Shown here piece by piece: positions 1 through 7,095 of a DNA stretch of 22,335 nt (the stretch's first letter is position 1; each line of letters begins with the position of its first letter). The notes under the pieces are model-generated. The model was not told the origin of the DNA. It saw only the letters and a list, made by a program, of their open reading frames with translations, and did no database searches. A program made the translations under genes and the position numbers. The DNA is from a virus, in IMG/VR virus record IMGVR_UViG_3300009184_003102, positions 1-22,335 of that record; one strand, given 5' to 3'.

Positions 1-115
1 CAGATGAATTGCCAGCAGTATGATGCAATACGATTTGTTTCTTTTCCGTTACTTCTTTGATGTATTGCGATTCTGGTAATGGAACTTGTTTGATTTTTTT
101 GATATCTAAACTCAT
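1..115 (-). CDS. N-acetylmuramoyl-L-alanine amidase endolysin, N-terminal fragment
   Basis: Only the first 38 codons are in the window; the gene runs off the left edge. The visible N-terminus ends in the segment IVLHHTAGNSS. A beta strand followed by HHTA with a zinc-ligand His is the hallmark start of the amidase_2/PGRP-type T7-lysozyme fold, which cuts the amide bond between muramic acid and the stem peptide. It lies 15 nt downstream of a holin-like gene, as in a lysis cassette where the holin releases the endolysin. The ATG at 115 is chosen because no upstream start lies between it and the holin stop. No signal peptide is visible, consistent with holin-dependent release. The identification rests on one motif plus context. 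Confidence 0.72.
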   Translation of the reverse strand, partial: MSLDIKKIKQVPLPESQYIKEVTEKKQIVLHHTAGNSS

Positions 116-130
116 AACTTAAATTTTAAT

Positions 131-550
131 TTAGTTTCTATTTCCTTTGTGAAGATCAATTTTATCTAGTATTTCGATTAATAATTTTGCATTAATGAAT
201 CCTGCCATCGATGCATTTTTCAATGCACTTATAAGTTCGAAAACTACGAATGGTATCAAAATAGTTTCACTTAACCATCCTGTACCTGGAAAACCTTTCT
301 CAATAATTAACAACGTCGTTAAAAACATAATCCATACTACCAATGTTCTCAAAACTTTAAGAGCTTTAAATGTTTTAAAGCCTTCATTTTTAGTACCAGC
401 AATGATTCCAAAGAAGCCATCTAATACAACTGCTGCTACGACTGCTAAATATTGTTCAACGTTGTTCATTGTTATGTTGAACATATATGTACAAAGAAAT
501 GATATAGTTGTTGCGGTTGATATTAATAGCAATGTTTTCATTCGTGACAT
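131..550 (-). CDS. Phage holin (phage_holin_4-like)
   Basis: A small membrane protein of about 139 aa. It shows an N-terminal hydrophobic helix, a second helix leading into LDGFFGIIAGTKNEGFKT, a third around VVWIMFLTTLLII, and a C-terminal helix around ILIPFVVFELISALKNASMAG ahead of a charged tail. The D-x2-x-G-I-x-A...K-x-F pattern followed by E-x-x-S-x-x-x-N-x-x-x-x-G resembles the toxin-secretion/phage-lysis holin family (PF05105-like). Holins form membrane lesions that time lysis, and the amidase gene directly downstream fits this. ATG 550, 4 nt after the previous stop, is preferred. ATGs at 574 and 571 inside the upstream gene are also possible, and none has a strong ribosome-binding site. 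Confidence 0.7.
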   Translation of the reverse strand: MSRMKTLLLISTATTISFLCTYMFNITMNNVEQYLAVVAAVVLDGFFGIIAGTKNEGFKTFKALKVLRTLVVWIMFLTTLLIIEKGFPGTGWLSETILIPFVVFELISALKNASMAGFINAKLLIEILDKIDLHKGNRN

Positions 551-554
551 ACTT

Positions 555-857
555 TTATATAGTTGGTTCATCATCTTTTTTTTGTTTTTGATTCGAAAAT
601 TTGTCAGCAACAGTGCCTAACATTGCTGCTATAACGATATATTGTATGGCATCAACGAGATGCGGAGCTGGTGCAATAGATTTGGGATATAATGCATTAA
701 CAAACATAGTAATCAACAACGAAAGAAATCCAGCAAAGCTAATAACTCGTTTAGATGATACGTCACCACTTCTGGCGTCAGATAACATTCTTTGAAAAAA
801 ACTTTTGGTTTTACTCACTGCATTCCTAAATACTAATAACAATTGTTTCCGTTTCAT
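555..857 (-). CDS. Two-helix membrane protein of the lysis cassette, candidate second holin or antiholin
   Basis: A 100-aa protein with a basic N-terminus (MKRKQ), a stretch rich in Lys/Arg/Ser, then two hydrophobic segments: about residues 40-58 (VISFAGFLSLLITMFVNALY) and about 68-88 (LVDAIQYIVIAAMLGTVADK). A highly charged tail (NQKQKKDDEPTI) follows. This small class II holin-like topology, next to a second holin-like gene and an amidase, suggests a holin or antiholin pair. No family motif is decisive, so the role is inferred from topology and position. It begins 14 nt after the glycosyltransferase stop, and its ATG has no obvious Shine-Dalgarno. Confidence 0.55.
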   Translation of the reverse strand: MKRKQLLLVFRNAVSKTKSFFQRMLSDARSGDVSSKRVISFAGFLSLLITMFVNALYPKSIAPAPHLVDAIQYIVIAAMLGTVADKFSNQKQKKDDEPTI

Positions 858-871
858 AGATAAATATGTTG

Positions 872-2074
872 TTAATTTAATTTAATTAAGTTTTTTTCAT
901 ATGTTTCCATAGAAACAATTGTAATTTTTAAATTGCTCAATGTAAAGGTGCCAATTTCTCCCGAATCTTGTATGATTGCTGATAAATTTTGTATAATATC
1001 AAAATCTTGTTGAGTAAATCGTTTGCCATCAATTTCTATAACAATATCATTTTCAGAAAGTGGATCATTTAGATGTAAATGTAATACCCGTTTGTTTAAA
1101 TCATATGATGTATTTACTTGTTCTTTTTCTTTAAATTCTGATACATGATTCAATATTGAATTAGTAACATGATCTACTTCCCCATCAATATATGTTCTAT
1201 CACACCATGGTTCTAAAATTTCTATAAGTTGCATGTTACAATTTTTAAGTATAAATGCTATGTTATATTTTGGAAGAACAATTGGTTCCATTAATGAACT
1301 ATGTCGTATATTTGAACCCCATTTACGAATAAATTCTTTTGTTGAACGATCCATATCTGCTTTCCACTTTGCGTGCCGTTCTGCATCTCCATCAAAACTA
1401 CCCGCGCCCCTACCAGTTAAATGATAAACCAACGAATTCCACGGCTGAATAAATTCATATCCAGCCAATTTCATTCGATTAAATACATCAGAATCTTCTC
1501 TGCAAGAATGTAATATCGGGTCATGACCACCTAATTCTAGGAAATCTGTTTTATACATCATCCATGGTGCAAATATGCCATGCGTAATATTGTTGTTATC
1601 TAAATGTTGTTCTACATATTGATTGAATTCGTCTTGTTTAAATTCTTCAGGCCACATTCCAAAATCTATTAGAATTTTTTCTCCCCCATTAGGATGAATA
1701 GGAGGTTCTATTCGAGTTGAACAAACTACAGTCTGAGGTTTGAGATGTTCAAATGCTTTTAAATCGGCATCTTTACCCAACATCATATCGGCATGAAATA
1801 TCATGAATATGTCCGTAGTAGATTGTTCGATACAATAATCATATGCTTTGCGAATTCCAAATAGTTTTTTACCTAACATTGGATTAACAAAATACTTTAA
1901 ATTATATTCATCCTTTACTTGTTCTAACCAATCGATTGTACCATCTTCATCTGAATCAACAAAGATAAAAATGTCATGGTCGTCGCGTGATGCATTTTCT
2001 CGAATAGATGGAATACATGTTTTAAGATAACGTAAATTAGATTTACTAGGTATACAAAATGTTATTTTATTCAT
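872..2074 (-). CDS. Family 2 glycosyltransferase with C-terminal extension
   Basis: A 400-aa GT-A fold protein. The N-terminus (MNKITFCIPSKSN) is a typical GT2 nucleotide-binding strand. An acidic patch VDSDEDG lies at residues 39-45, and the DxD-like metal site is HAD (94-96) within FMIFHADMM. Residues about 180-240 contain a GGHD...EDSDVFNRM...VYHLTGRGAGS segment, which is the acceptor-side/base region of GT2 enzymes. The last 130 residues have no recognised domain; they are acidic and may bind a partner or acceptor. It resembles the GT2 at 8185-9021 in the same positions, so the two are probably paralogues. Its start overlaps the FkbM gene stop by 4 nt (ATGA). Sugar donor and acceptor are unknown. 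Confidence 0.75.
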   Translation of the reverse strand: MNKITFCIPSKSNLRYLKTCIPSIRENASRDDHDIFIFVDSDEDGTIDWLEQVKDEYNLKYFVNPMLGKKLFGIRKAYDYCIEQSTTDIFMIFHADMMLGKDADLKAFEHLKPQTVVCSTRIEPPIHPNGGEKILIDFGMWPEEFKQDEFNQYVEQHLDNNNITHGIFAPWMMYKTDFLELGGHDPILHSCREDSDVFNRMKLAGYEFIQPWNSLVYHLTGRGAGSFDGDAERHAKWKADMDRSTKEFIRKWGSNIRHSSLMEPIVLPKYNIAFILKNCNMQLIEILEPWCDRTYIDGEVDHVTNSILNHVSEFKEKEQVNTSYDLNKRVLHLHLNDPLSENDIVIEIDGKRFTQQDFDIIQNLSAIIQDSGEIGTFTLSNLKITIVSMETYEKNLIKLN

Positions 2075-2691
2075 AATCTTTTATAAGCGTGTCCTACTCT
2101 AGGAGTAGATTTGTTAGTATAAGAATCTGGAGTATCAATTGGAACAATTTCTATTTCTTCATACGAACCTTCTAATGCATCCCAATTTAATAATTTTAAA
2201 TCATATTTCCAAACTTGATTTAAAAGTTTGTTATTATCGTGTATAGAATATCCCTTTTTAGGCCCATGCAATTCTCCATAAAATTTAGAAATATAAGATA
2301 GTGAACCATCTTTATCCATTTTATCTACAACTTTATATTCAGCTCCTTCGATATCCATTTTTAAAATAATATAATCATCTTTTGAAAAGTTATCTAAAAT
2401 GAATTGAGATAAATCTAAAGAATCAACTCCATCATTATCATCTATATTATTTGTATCTTTTAATTGCCAACCATCAAATATTTTTTTTCCATTACTAATC
2501 CAAATAGCTTTTTTAATAGGATAAAAATTACTTAAACCCAATTCTAAACCTTTATTGGATAACTGTTTATATCTTCCCCCATCACATTCAAAAGAATATA
2601 TTTCATAATCATTATAATCTGGATAAGAGTTTACAAACATTTGAACTGAACATCCATCGTGTGCGCCGCAATCTAAAAATATTTTTTTCAT
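2071..2691 (-). CDS. FkbM-family SAM-dependent methyltransferase
   Basis: A 206-aa Rossmann methyltransferase. The SAM-binding motif I is FLDCGAHDG (residues 5-13), an acidic strand end lies in YSFEC (about 32-36), and the family-defining motif KMDIEGAEY lies at 111-119. FkbM enzymes are O-methyltransferases often found in polysaccharide and natural-product clusters, where they methylate sugar hydroxyls. Its position between a glycosyltransferase and a dioxygenase in a sugar block supports glycan methylation, but the substrate is inferred only from context. It overlaps both neighbours by 1-4 nt, so it is probably translationally coupled. The gene is among the most AT-rich in the window. Confidence 0.82.
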   Translation of the reverse strand: MKKIFLDCGAHDGCSVQMFVNSYPDYNDYEIYSFECDGGRYKQLSNKGLELGLSNFYPIKKAIWISNGKKIFDGWQLKDTNNIDDNDGVDSLDLSQFILDNFSKDDYIILKMDIEGAEYKVVDKMDKDGSLSYISKFYGELHGPKKGYSIHDNNKLLNQVWKYDLKLLNWDALEGSYEEIEIVPIDTPDSYTNKSTPRVGHAYKRL

Positions 2692-3599
2692 TATACTAAC
2701 TTTAAAAAATCACAAAGTGGTTTGTATTTATCATCTAGTTTGTCAAAATCTAATTGTTTGAAATCGAATCTACTATCTCGCCATTCTTCTACGTGACATA
2801 CATAATCCAATGTTAACATTGTTCTGTTTTGCGAAAATGGTTTAGTTCCTCGATGCCAACCATTTGTGTCAGCCATAAGTAAGTCACCTTTTTTAGCAGT
2901 AAGGTATTTTACTTCATGTTGTCCTTCATGTATTTGATTTATTATATCAGTTGGCCAATTATACGTTTGATTAAAACTTTGTCCATTTAACCAAAATTTT
3001 CTTTGATGCGTTCCTTCAATATAACAAAACGGACCGCCGTCTTCATCAACATCATTTAGATAAATAAAAAATTTTAAAAATCTAGGAGAGTTAGGATCTA
3101 CATGATATGTTTGCGTTCCCGTTTCAGGTAAATCATTAACATATGACCTACGCAAATTGCAAGTGCCAAATGCAGGATAACAATCCATATATGCTCCGGC
3201 AATATCTATTATCAAATCATTAAATACGAATGGATGAATTTCTGGAGCAGAAACTAATGGCTGCAAACATTGAATAAATGGTTTAGTATGCCGTGCTTCA
3301 TTTTCTGAAATTTTATTTTGATTGTATGGATGATTTGCATTTTCTAAAATTTCATCAACTCGTTTATTAATTGCATCAATTTGATCGATATTTAAAAAAT
3401 TTTCTATTTTATAATGTCCATGCTTTTCAATCTGCGTAGCTATATCAATAGCTTCTTGAGATGGAGTGTAACTAGGATACTGTTGTTTACGTTTTTGATA
3501 CGCATCACTGTACATTGTTAAATTTTTTATACTACTATCAACTGCGCCTTTTGTTACTGCCCTAGGATCTGGCCAACTAAACCATTCAATGTTATTCAT
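2691..3599 (-). CDS. Phytanoyl-CoA dioxygenase-like Fe(II)/2-oxoglutarate oxygenase
   Basis: A 302-aa protein with the double-stranded beta-helix signature of the PhyH family. The iron-binding facial triad is H166-x-D168 (in TYHVDPNS) and H249 (in NGWHRGT), and R259 (in SQNRTML) is placed to hold the 2-oxoglutarate carboxylate. A turn DEDGGPFCYIEGTHQ (about 185-199) is typical of the family. These enzymes hydroxylate small molecules or larger acceptors using O2 and 2-oxoglutarate. PhyH-like proteins are frequent in viral and bacterial glycan clusters, so hydroxylation of a sugar or sugar-linked lipid is a reasonable guess, but no substrate can be read from sequence. All catalytic residues are intact. 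Confidence 0.8.
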   Translation of the reverse strand: MNNIEWFSWPDPRAVTKGAVDSSIKNLTMYSDAYQKRKQQYPSYTPSQEAIDIATQIEKHGHYKIENFLNIDQIDAINKRVDEILENANHPYNQNKISENEARHTKPFIQCLQPLVSAPEIHPFVFNDLIIDIAGAYMDCYPAFGTCNLRRSYVNDLPETGTQTYHVDPNSPRFLKFFIYLNDVDEDGGPFCYIEGTHQRKFWLNGQSFNQTYNWPTDIINQIHEGQHEVKYLTAKKGDLLMADTNGWHRGTKPFSQNRTMLTLDYVCHVEEWRDSRFDFKQLDFDKLDDKYKPLCDFLKLV

Positions 3600-4321
3600 A
3601 ATGTAATCTTATTTTTAATATCTTGCGATAATGGATAATGTTTTAAACTATATGGCGTAGAACAATTGAATTCAAATCCCTCACCTAAGTTATATAATTT
3701 ACAACCATTCTGCAATGTTTGTTCGTATAACGCCGCCGCCATTGTATGATGCGAATCTACAAATTTTTCATATGAATGTAATCCATTATCGCCATCGATT
3801 AAATTTGTACGAAAAGAATTATTTGGAGATTTTTCACGTGCTGGCCCAAACCCATCTATTCCTACATAATATAATTCTGCAGGGGCAAATGACATTACAA
3901 AAAATGCTAATCTACCACCAGCACCTTCTTGTTTGTCAATTTTAGTATTATAATATATTAATCGTTCTCGATATCGTTCTTCAAATTTTTTATATGTATC
4001 TGTAGTATAAAAGGGACGTCCAAATTTTGGTTCTAATGCAATTGTGCAGTTTGGATTATTTTTAAAAAATTCATGCAATCGATGATCATCAAAATCTACA
4101 ATTTCTGACAATGTTATATGAGTAATGTTTGTTAAGTTTCTAATCGTATCATTTAAATAAAAAAATGTAGTAGTAACTATGTGATCTACATCAATATTTT
4201 TCCAATTTACAAATTGTACAGACGGACCCGATCCTATAACTAATATTCGTTTTCCTGTAAATTTTTTTTGAAAAATATCTTCGGATAACGTGTTAGATTT
4301 TGTATCTAAAAATTTTATCAT
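3596..4321 (-). CDS. Candidate sialyltransferase (GT42-like) or DUF115/Maf-like nonulosonate transferase
   Basis: A 241-aa Rossmann-like protein. It has a nucleotide-binding strand-loop RILVIGSGPS (residues 25-34), a mid-domain EGAGGRLAFFVMSFAP followed by LYYVGIDGFGP (about 150-160), and LHSYEKF with H182. The IGSGPS start, the YYVGID strand and an H-S-x-E placement parallel Campylobacter Cst-type GT42 sialyltransferases, where a His acts as base. They equally recall the DUF115/motility-associated factor fold. The next gene upstream makes a CMP-activated sugar, which supports a CMP-nonulosonate transferase. The assignment comes from remembered motif similarity plus context; an alternative is a generic Rossmann protein. 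It overlaps the cytidylyltransferase gene by 4 nt. Confidence 0.5.
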   Translation of the reverse strand: MIKFLDTKSNTLSEDIFQKKFTGKRILVIGSGPSVQFVNWKNIDVDHIVTTTFFYLNDTIRNLTNITHITLSEIVDFDDHRLHEFFKNNPNCTIALEPKFGRPFYTTDTYKKFEERYRERLIYYNTKIDKQEGAGGRLAFFVMSFAPAELYYVGIDGFGPAREKSPNNSFRTNLIDGDNGLHSYEKFVDSHHTMAAALYEQTLQNGCKLYNLGEGFEFNCSTPYSLKHYPLSQDIKNKITL

Positions 4322-4992
4322 AACCTTTTATATAAATATTCGCCTAATTGAAATTGCCATTCGTAATCAATATCAAATGCTTCAAATTCATTCATTGTAT
4401 ACAATTCTGGACATGGTGGAGTATTTGTATCCATCCAACGGCCATCTTTAATAATATCTAACCTACTTGCATATAAACAATGTGCTGCTTCATAAATTGG
4501 TTCAACAAATTTAGTATTCATAATATTAGCACCTGCCCAATCAGTAATAGCATTTCCTTGTTTATCCCAATAATATGTTTTCTTTTCAAAAACAGCAAAA
4601 GCTCCTTCTTTATCAGAATCAATAAATGATTTAATAAATGCATCAATTGTTTCAATTGTTAACAAAGGATTACATGCACTAATCAATACAACATATTTAA
4701 ACGGAAGTTTATCGTGCCACTCATAAATCAATTTCATATCAGTTTCAGCAAATGCCGAATCTTTTGAACGATGGAATATATTAATACCATGTTTTTCTCC
4801 TACCACTTTTAATTCATCTTCATATGCCGAAAAATAAATGTTTGATTTAGGAATAATTGTTGATTTGGATAATTTTTCAAATAAAATATCCATTAATGTT
4901 GTATCAGCAAATGAACGAAGCATTTTGCCAGGTACTCGTTGTGAGCCCATTCTTGCTTGGACTAATATACATATGTCTTGTAGTTGTTTCAT
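4318..4992 (-). CDS. CMP-nonulosonate cytidylyltransferase (NeuA/PseF/SpsF-like)
   Basis: A 224-aa nucleotidyltransferase of the CTP_transf_3 type. The N-terminal signature ILVQARMGSQRVPGKML (residues 9-25) is the CTP-binding loop shared by CMP-sialic acid synthetases and SpsF-like proteins. VLISACNPLLT (about 101-111) replaces the usual QPTSPL-like strand after the beta sheet. It would couple CTP to a nonulosonic acid to form the CMP-sugar donor. The synthase (5975-6805) and dehydratase (5000-5974) genes sit directly upstream. A clear AAGGA ribosome-binding site lies before ATG 4992. The variant VQARMGS rather than IPARxGS places it nearer the SpsF/PseF side than classical NeuA. Confidence 0.75.
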   Translation of the reverse strand: MKQLQDICILVQARMGSQRVPGKMLRSFADTTLMDILFEKLSKSTIIPKSNIYFSAYEDELKVVGEKHGINIFHRSKDSAFAETDMKLIYEWHDKLPFKYVVLISACNPLLTIETIDAFIKSFIDSDKEGAFAVFEKKTYYWDKQGNAITDWAGANIMNTKFVEPIYEAAHCLYASRLDIIKDGRWMDTNTPPCPELYTMNEFEAFDIDYEWQFQLGEYLYKRL

Positions 4993-4999
4993 ATATTCC

Positions 5000-5974
5000 T
5001 TAACAAGATAACCCGTTGTTTATTAATTCAACTAATTCATCAATATCTTCCTTAACCCATAGCGCAGAATTAAATTCAGGGCCATCATACTTTGCAAAAT
5101 CTTGATGTTGTTTGTTAGTATATTGTGGACGTATCTGTAATAAATTAATTCCAGGAACTTGATATGTAAATGGCAATTCGGTAATTGCTAGCATATCTTC
5201 ATGCAATTTTTCTCCGGGACGAAGTCCCATCAATTCCGTAACTGGTTGTTTGTTTAGCATTTGTCCTAATGCATTGATGCACGTAGGCAATGTATATGAA
5301 TTAATCTGGGGTACGAATACCTCTCCGCCAACTGTATGTTCTAACGCACCCAAAACGGTATCTACAGCATCATTCAATGTAAATAAAAATCTAGTCATTG
5401 ATTCTGACGTAACTCGAAGTATTTGATCTTGTTGTATCATATCCATCCAAAGCGGAATGAATGAACCTCGCGATGCAATTACGTTTCCATAACGAACTGA
5501 TGCAAATATAGTCGATGATGAATTATAATCATAATTAGTAAATATGCGTTCTGCAATAAATTTACTAGAGCCATATACGTTAACTGGCTGACAAGCTTTA
5601 TCTGTTGAAACTAAAATGCATTTTTTTATGTCATTCTCTAATGCTGCACGAGCAACATTTTCCGATCCATTGATATTTGTTTTAACACATTCATCTGGAT
5701 AAAATTCCATATCATCAATACGTTTTAATGCTGCCGTATGTATGATGTAATCTGGTTTATATCTACGCAATGTAACATTTAATTTATCAAAATCTCGAAT
5801 GTCTCCAATAACTTTGATAATACTCGTGTCTTGTCCAAATTCTAATGCCTGTTTGCCTTCATCTCTACTATAAACAATTATTGTACAATCGAATTGCTTT
5901 AATCGTTTAATAAGTGCCTTTCCTAATGACCCAGTGCCACCGGTAATGAATATTGTTTTGTTGTTAAAATTCAT
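5000..5974 (-). CDS. UDP-sugar 4,6-dehydratase (PseB/CapD/FlaA1-like)
   Basis: A 324-aa short-chain dehydrogenase/reductase. The NADP-binding loop is TGGTGSLG (11-18). DIRD (58-61) marks the adenine-side contact, and HTAALKRIDDMEFYP (79-93) is typical of the polysaccharide-biosynthesis dehydratase subfamily. Catalytic residues match FlaA1/PseB: T124-D125-K126 in VSTDKA and Y134-x3-K138 in YGSSK. GLRPGEKLHED near residue 250 is another subfamily mark. This family removes water from UDP-GlcNAc to give the 4-keto-6-deoxy intermediate that starts pseudaminic-type pathways. It starts immediately after the synthase stop, with a CGAGGA ribosome-binding site inside the upstream gene's last codons. 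Confidence 0.83.
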   Translation of the reverse strand: MNFNNKTIFITGGTGSLGKALIKRLKQFDCTIIVYSRDEGKQALEFGQDTSIIKVIGDIRDFDKLNVTLRRYKPDYIIHTAALKRIDDMEFYPDECVKTNINGSENVARAALENDIKKCILVSTDKACQPVNVYGSSKFIAERIFTNYDYNSSSTIFASVRYGNVIASRGSFIPLWMDMIQQDQILRVTSESMTRFLFTLNDAVDTVLGALEHTVGGEVFVPQINSYTLPTCINALGQMLNKQPVTELMGLRPGEKLHEDMLAITELPFTYQVPGINLLQIRPQYTNKQHQDFAKYDGPEFNSALWVKEDIDELVELINNGLSC

Positions 5975-6805
5975 TTATCCTCGTAATTTAGTTCTAATTG
6001 GTTTTTCTGATTCCGTTACTTGTATTATGCCATCGCCAAATGCTTCTTCCAATTCGCGCACGCCTTTTACTAATTTAATTAAACCCTGTGGTTCTACCGA
6101 TGATAAATGATCCGTACCCCACATTGTTCTATCTAATGTAATATGTCGTTCCAATATCGTAGCTCCTAAATAAACTGCAGCAACCGTTGTACCAATTCTA
6201 AATTCATGTCCAGAATATCCTACTTCGCATTTATACTTATTTTTAAGTGTCTCGATAGTACTTAGGTTCAATTCTGCAATTGGTGCAGGATACGTTGAAT
6301 TACAATGCAATATCGCAAAATTTTCTGTATGTTTACGAATCAATGCAACAGCTACATCAATTTCTTCTTCCGTACTCATTCCTGTAGATAATATTAATTT
6401 TTTACCAGATTTAGCACATGCTTCTACTAATTCATTATTAGTTAACATTGCCGATGGTAATTTTATAAATGGAAGATCATATTGCATTAAAAATTCCAAT
6501 GAATCCATATCCCATGGTGATGCTGACCACTTAATTCCTTTTTCTATACAATATCGATCAATTTCATCATATTCTTCTTTTTCAAATTCAACTCGATATT
6601 TGTATTCTAAGTATGTCATAGTTCCCCATGGCGTATCGCGCATAACATTTTTTTGATGTTCCGGGACACATACATCTGGATTTCGTTTTTGGAATTTAAC
6701 TGCATCGCACCCAGATAATGCTGCAATGTCAATCAATCGTTTTGCTATATTTAAATCACCATTATGATTGATTCCAATTTCAGCAATAATATAAGTTTGT
6801 TTCAT
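5975..6805 (-). CDS. Nonulosonic acid synthase (NeuB/PseI/SpsE-like) without SAF domain
   Basis: A 276-aa TIM-barrel synthase that joins phosphoenolpyruvate to a six-carbon amino sugar to give a sialic-acid-like nine-carbon acid. It begins with AEIGINHNGD (8-17), which contains the catalytic Glu region. KFQKR (37-41), SPWD (96-99), LSTGMST (139-145), HCNSTYP (167-173), YSGH (197-200) and LERHITLDR (218-226) follow. H200 and H221 have the same 21-residue spacing as the Mn ligands of NeuB. The protein ends at KPIRTKLRG, just where full-length enzymes enter the C-terminal SAF/antifreeze-like domain, so that domain is missing. Start ATG 6805 has an AGGA site upstream. Confidence 0.85.
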   Translation of the reverse strand: MKQTYIIAEIGINHNGDLNIAKRLIDIAALSGCDAVKFQKRNPDVCVPEHQKNVMRDTPWGTMTYLEYKYRVEFEKEEYDEIDRYCIEKGIKWSASPWDMDSLEFLMQYDLPFIKLPSAMLTNNELVEACAKSGKKLILSTGMSTEEEIDVAVALIRKHTENFAILHCNSTYPAPIAELNLSTIETLKNKYKCEVGYSGHEFRIGTTVAAVYLGATILERHITLDRTMWGTDHLSSVEPQGLIKLVKGVRELEEAFGDGIIQVTESEKPIRTKLRG

Positions 6806-7095
6806 ATTTCTTCTATCCTTTTTGTTTTATCACATATTAACAAATCATATGCAGGTTTTTGACCTGTAATAAGTTTATGATATTTACATCCCCAAGTGTC
6901 TAATTGCGTTTTAGTTATATCAAACCAATTTATTCCCGTAACCGAACCGCGCGCGGTCCAATATGTAATTTCATGTCCTTCTTCATATAATATATTGATT
7001 TTTTCAATATTTTCCAAGATAGGAACTGCTAAATCATATCTGCGTTCTCCTTGATAATTACAGATTGTTTCGTCTATGTCTACGTATATATTCAT
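6802..7095 (-). CDS. Small HAD-family phosphatase-like protein
   Basis: A 97-aa minimal HAD-fold protein. Motif I is YVDIDETIC (residues 4-12), with the nucleophile D6 and general acid D8. Motif II is ITYWTARG, a T/S followed by ARG as in capsule-associated HAD phosphatases. A Lys (GQKPAYD) and a closing LLICDKTK form a reduced motif III/IV. There is no cap domain. Its 4-nt overlap with the synthase gene suggests a sugar-phosphate phosphatase serving the nonulosonate pathway, but the substrate is inferred from position. Similar tiny HAD proteins occur in bacterial polysaccharide operons and in many phages. Confidence 0.65.
   Translation of the reverse strand: MNIYVDIDETICNYQGERRYDLAVPILENIEKINILYEEGHEITYWTARGSVTGINWFDITKTQLDTWGCKYHKLITGQKPAYDLLICDKTKRIEEI

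Noticed and set aside
195-620. Plus-strand open frame of 141 codons at the left end
   Set aside because: It lies antisense to the holin gene, whose membrane-helix pattern and place in the lysis cassette are convincing. The plus-strand product has no recognisable motif, and no other plus-strand gene is supported.
5975-6805. NeuB-like gene as a frameshifted pseudogene
   Set aside because: The barrel motifs are intact, the stop is followed at once by the next gene with a proper ribosome-binding site, and no SAF-like continuation is visible in another frame downstream, where the dehydratase begins.
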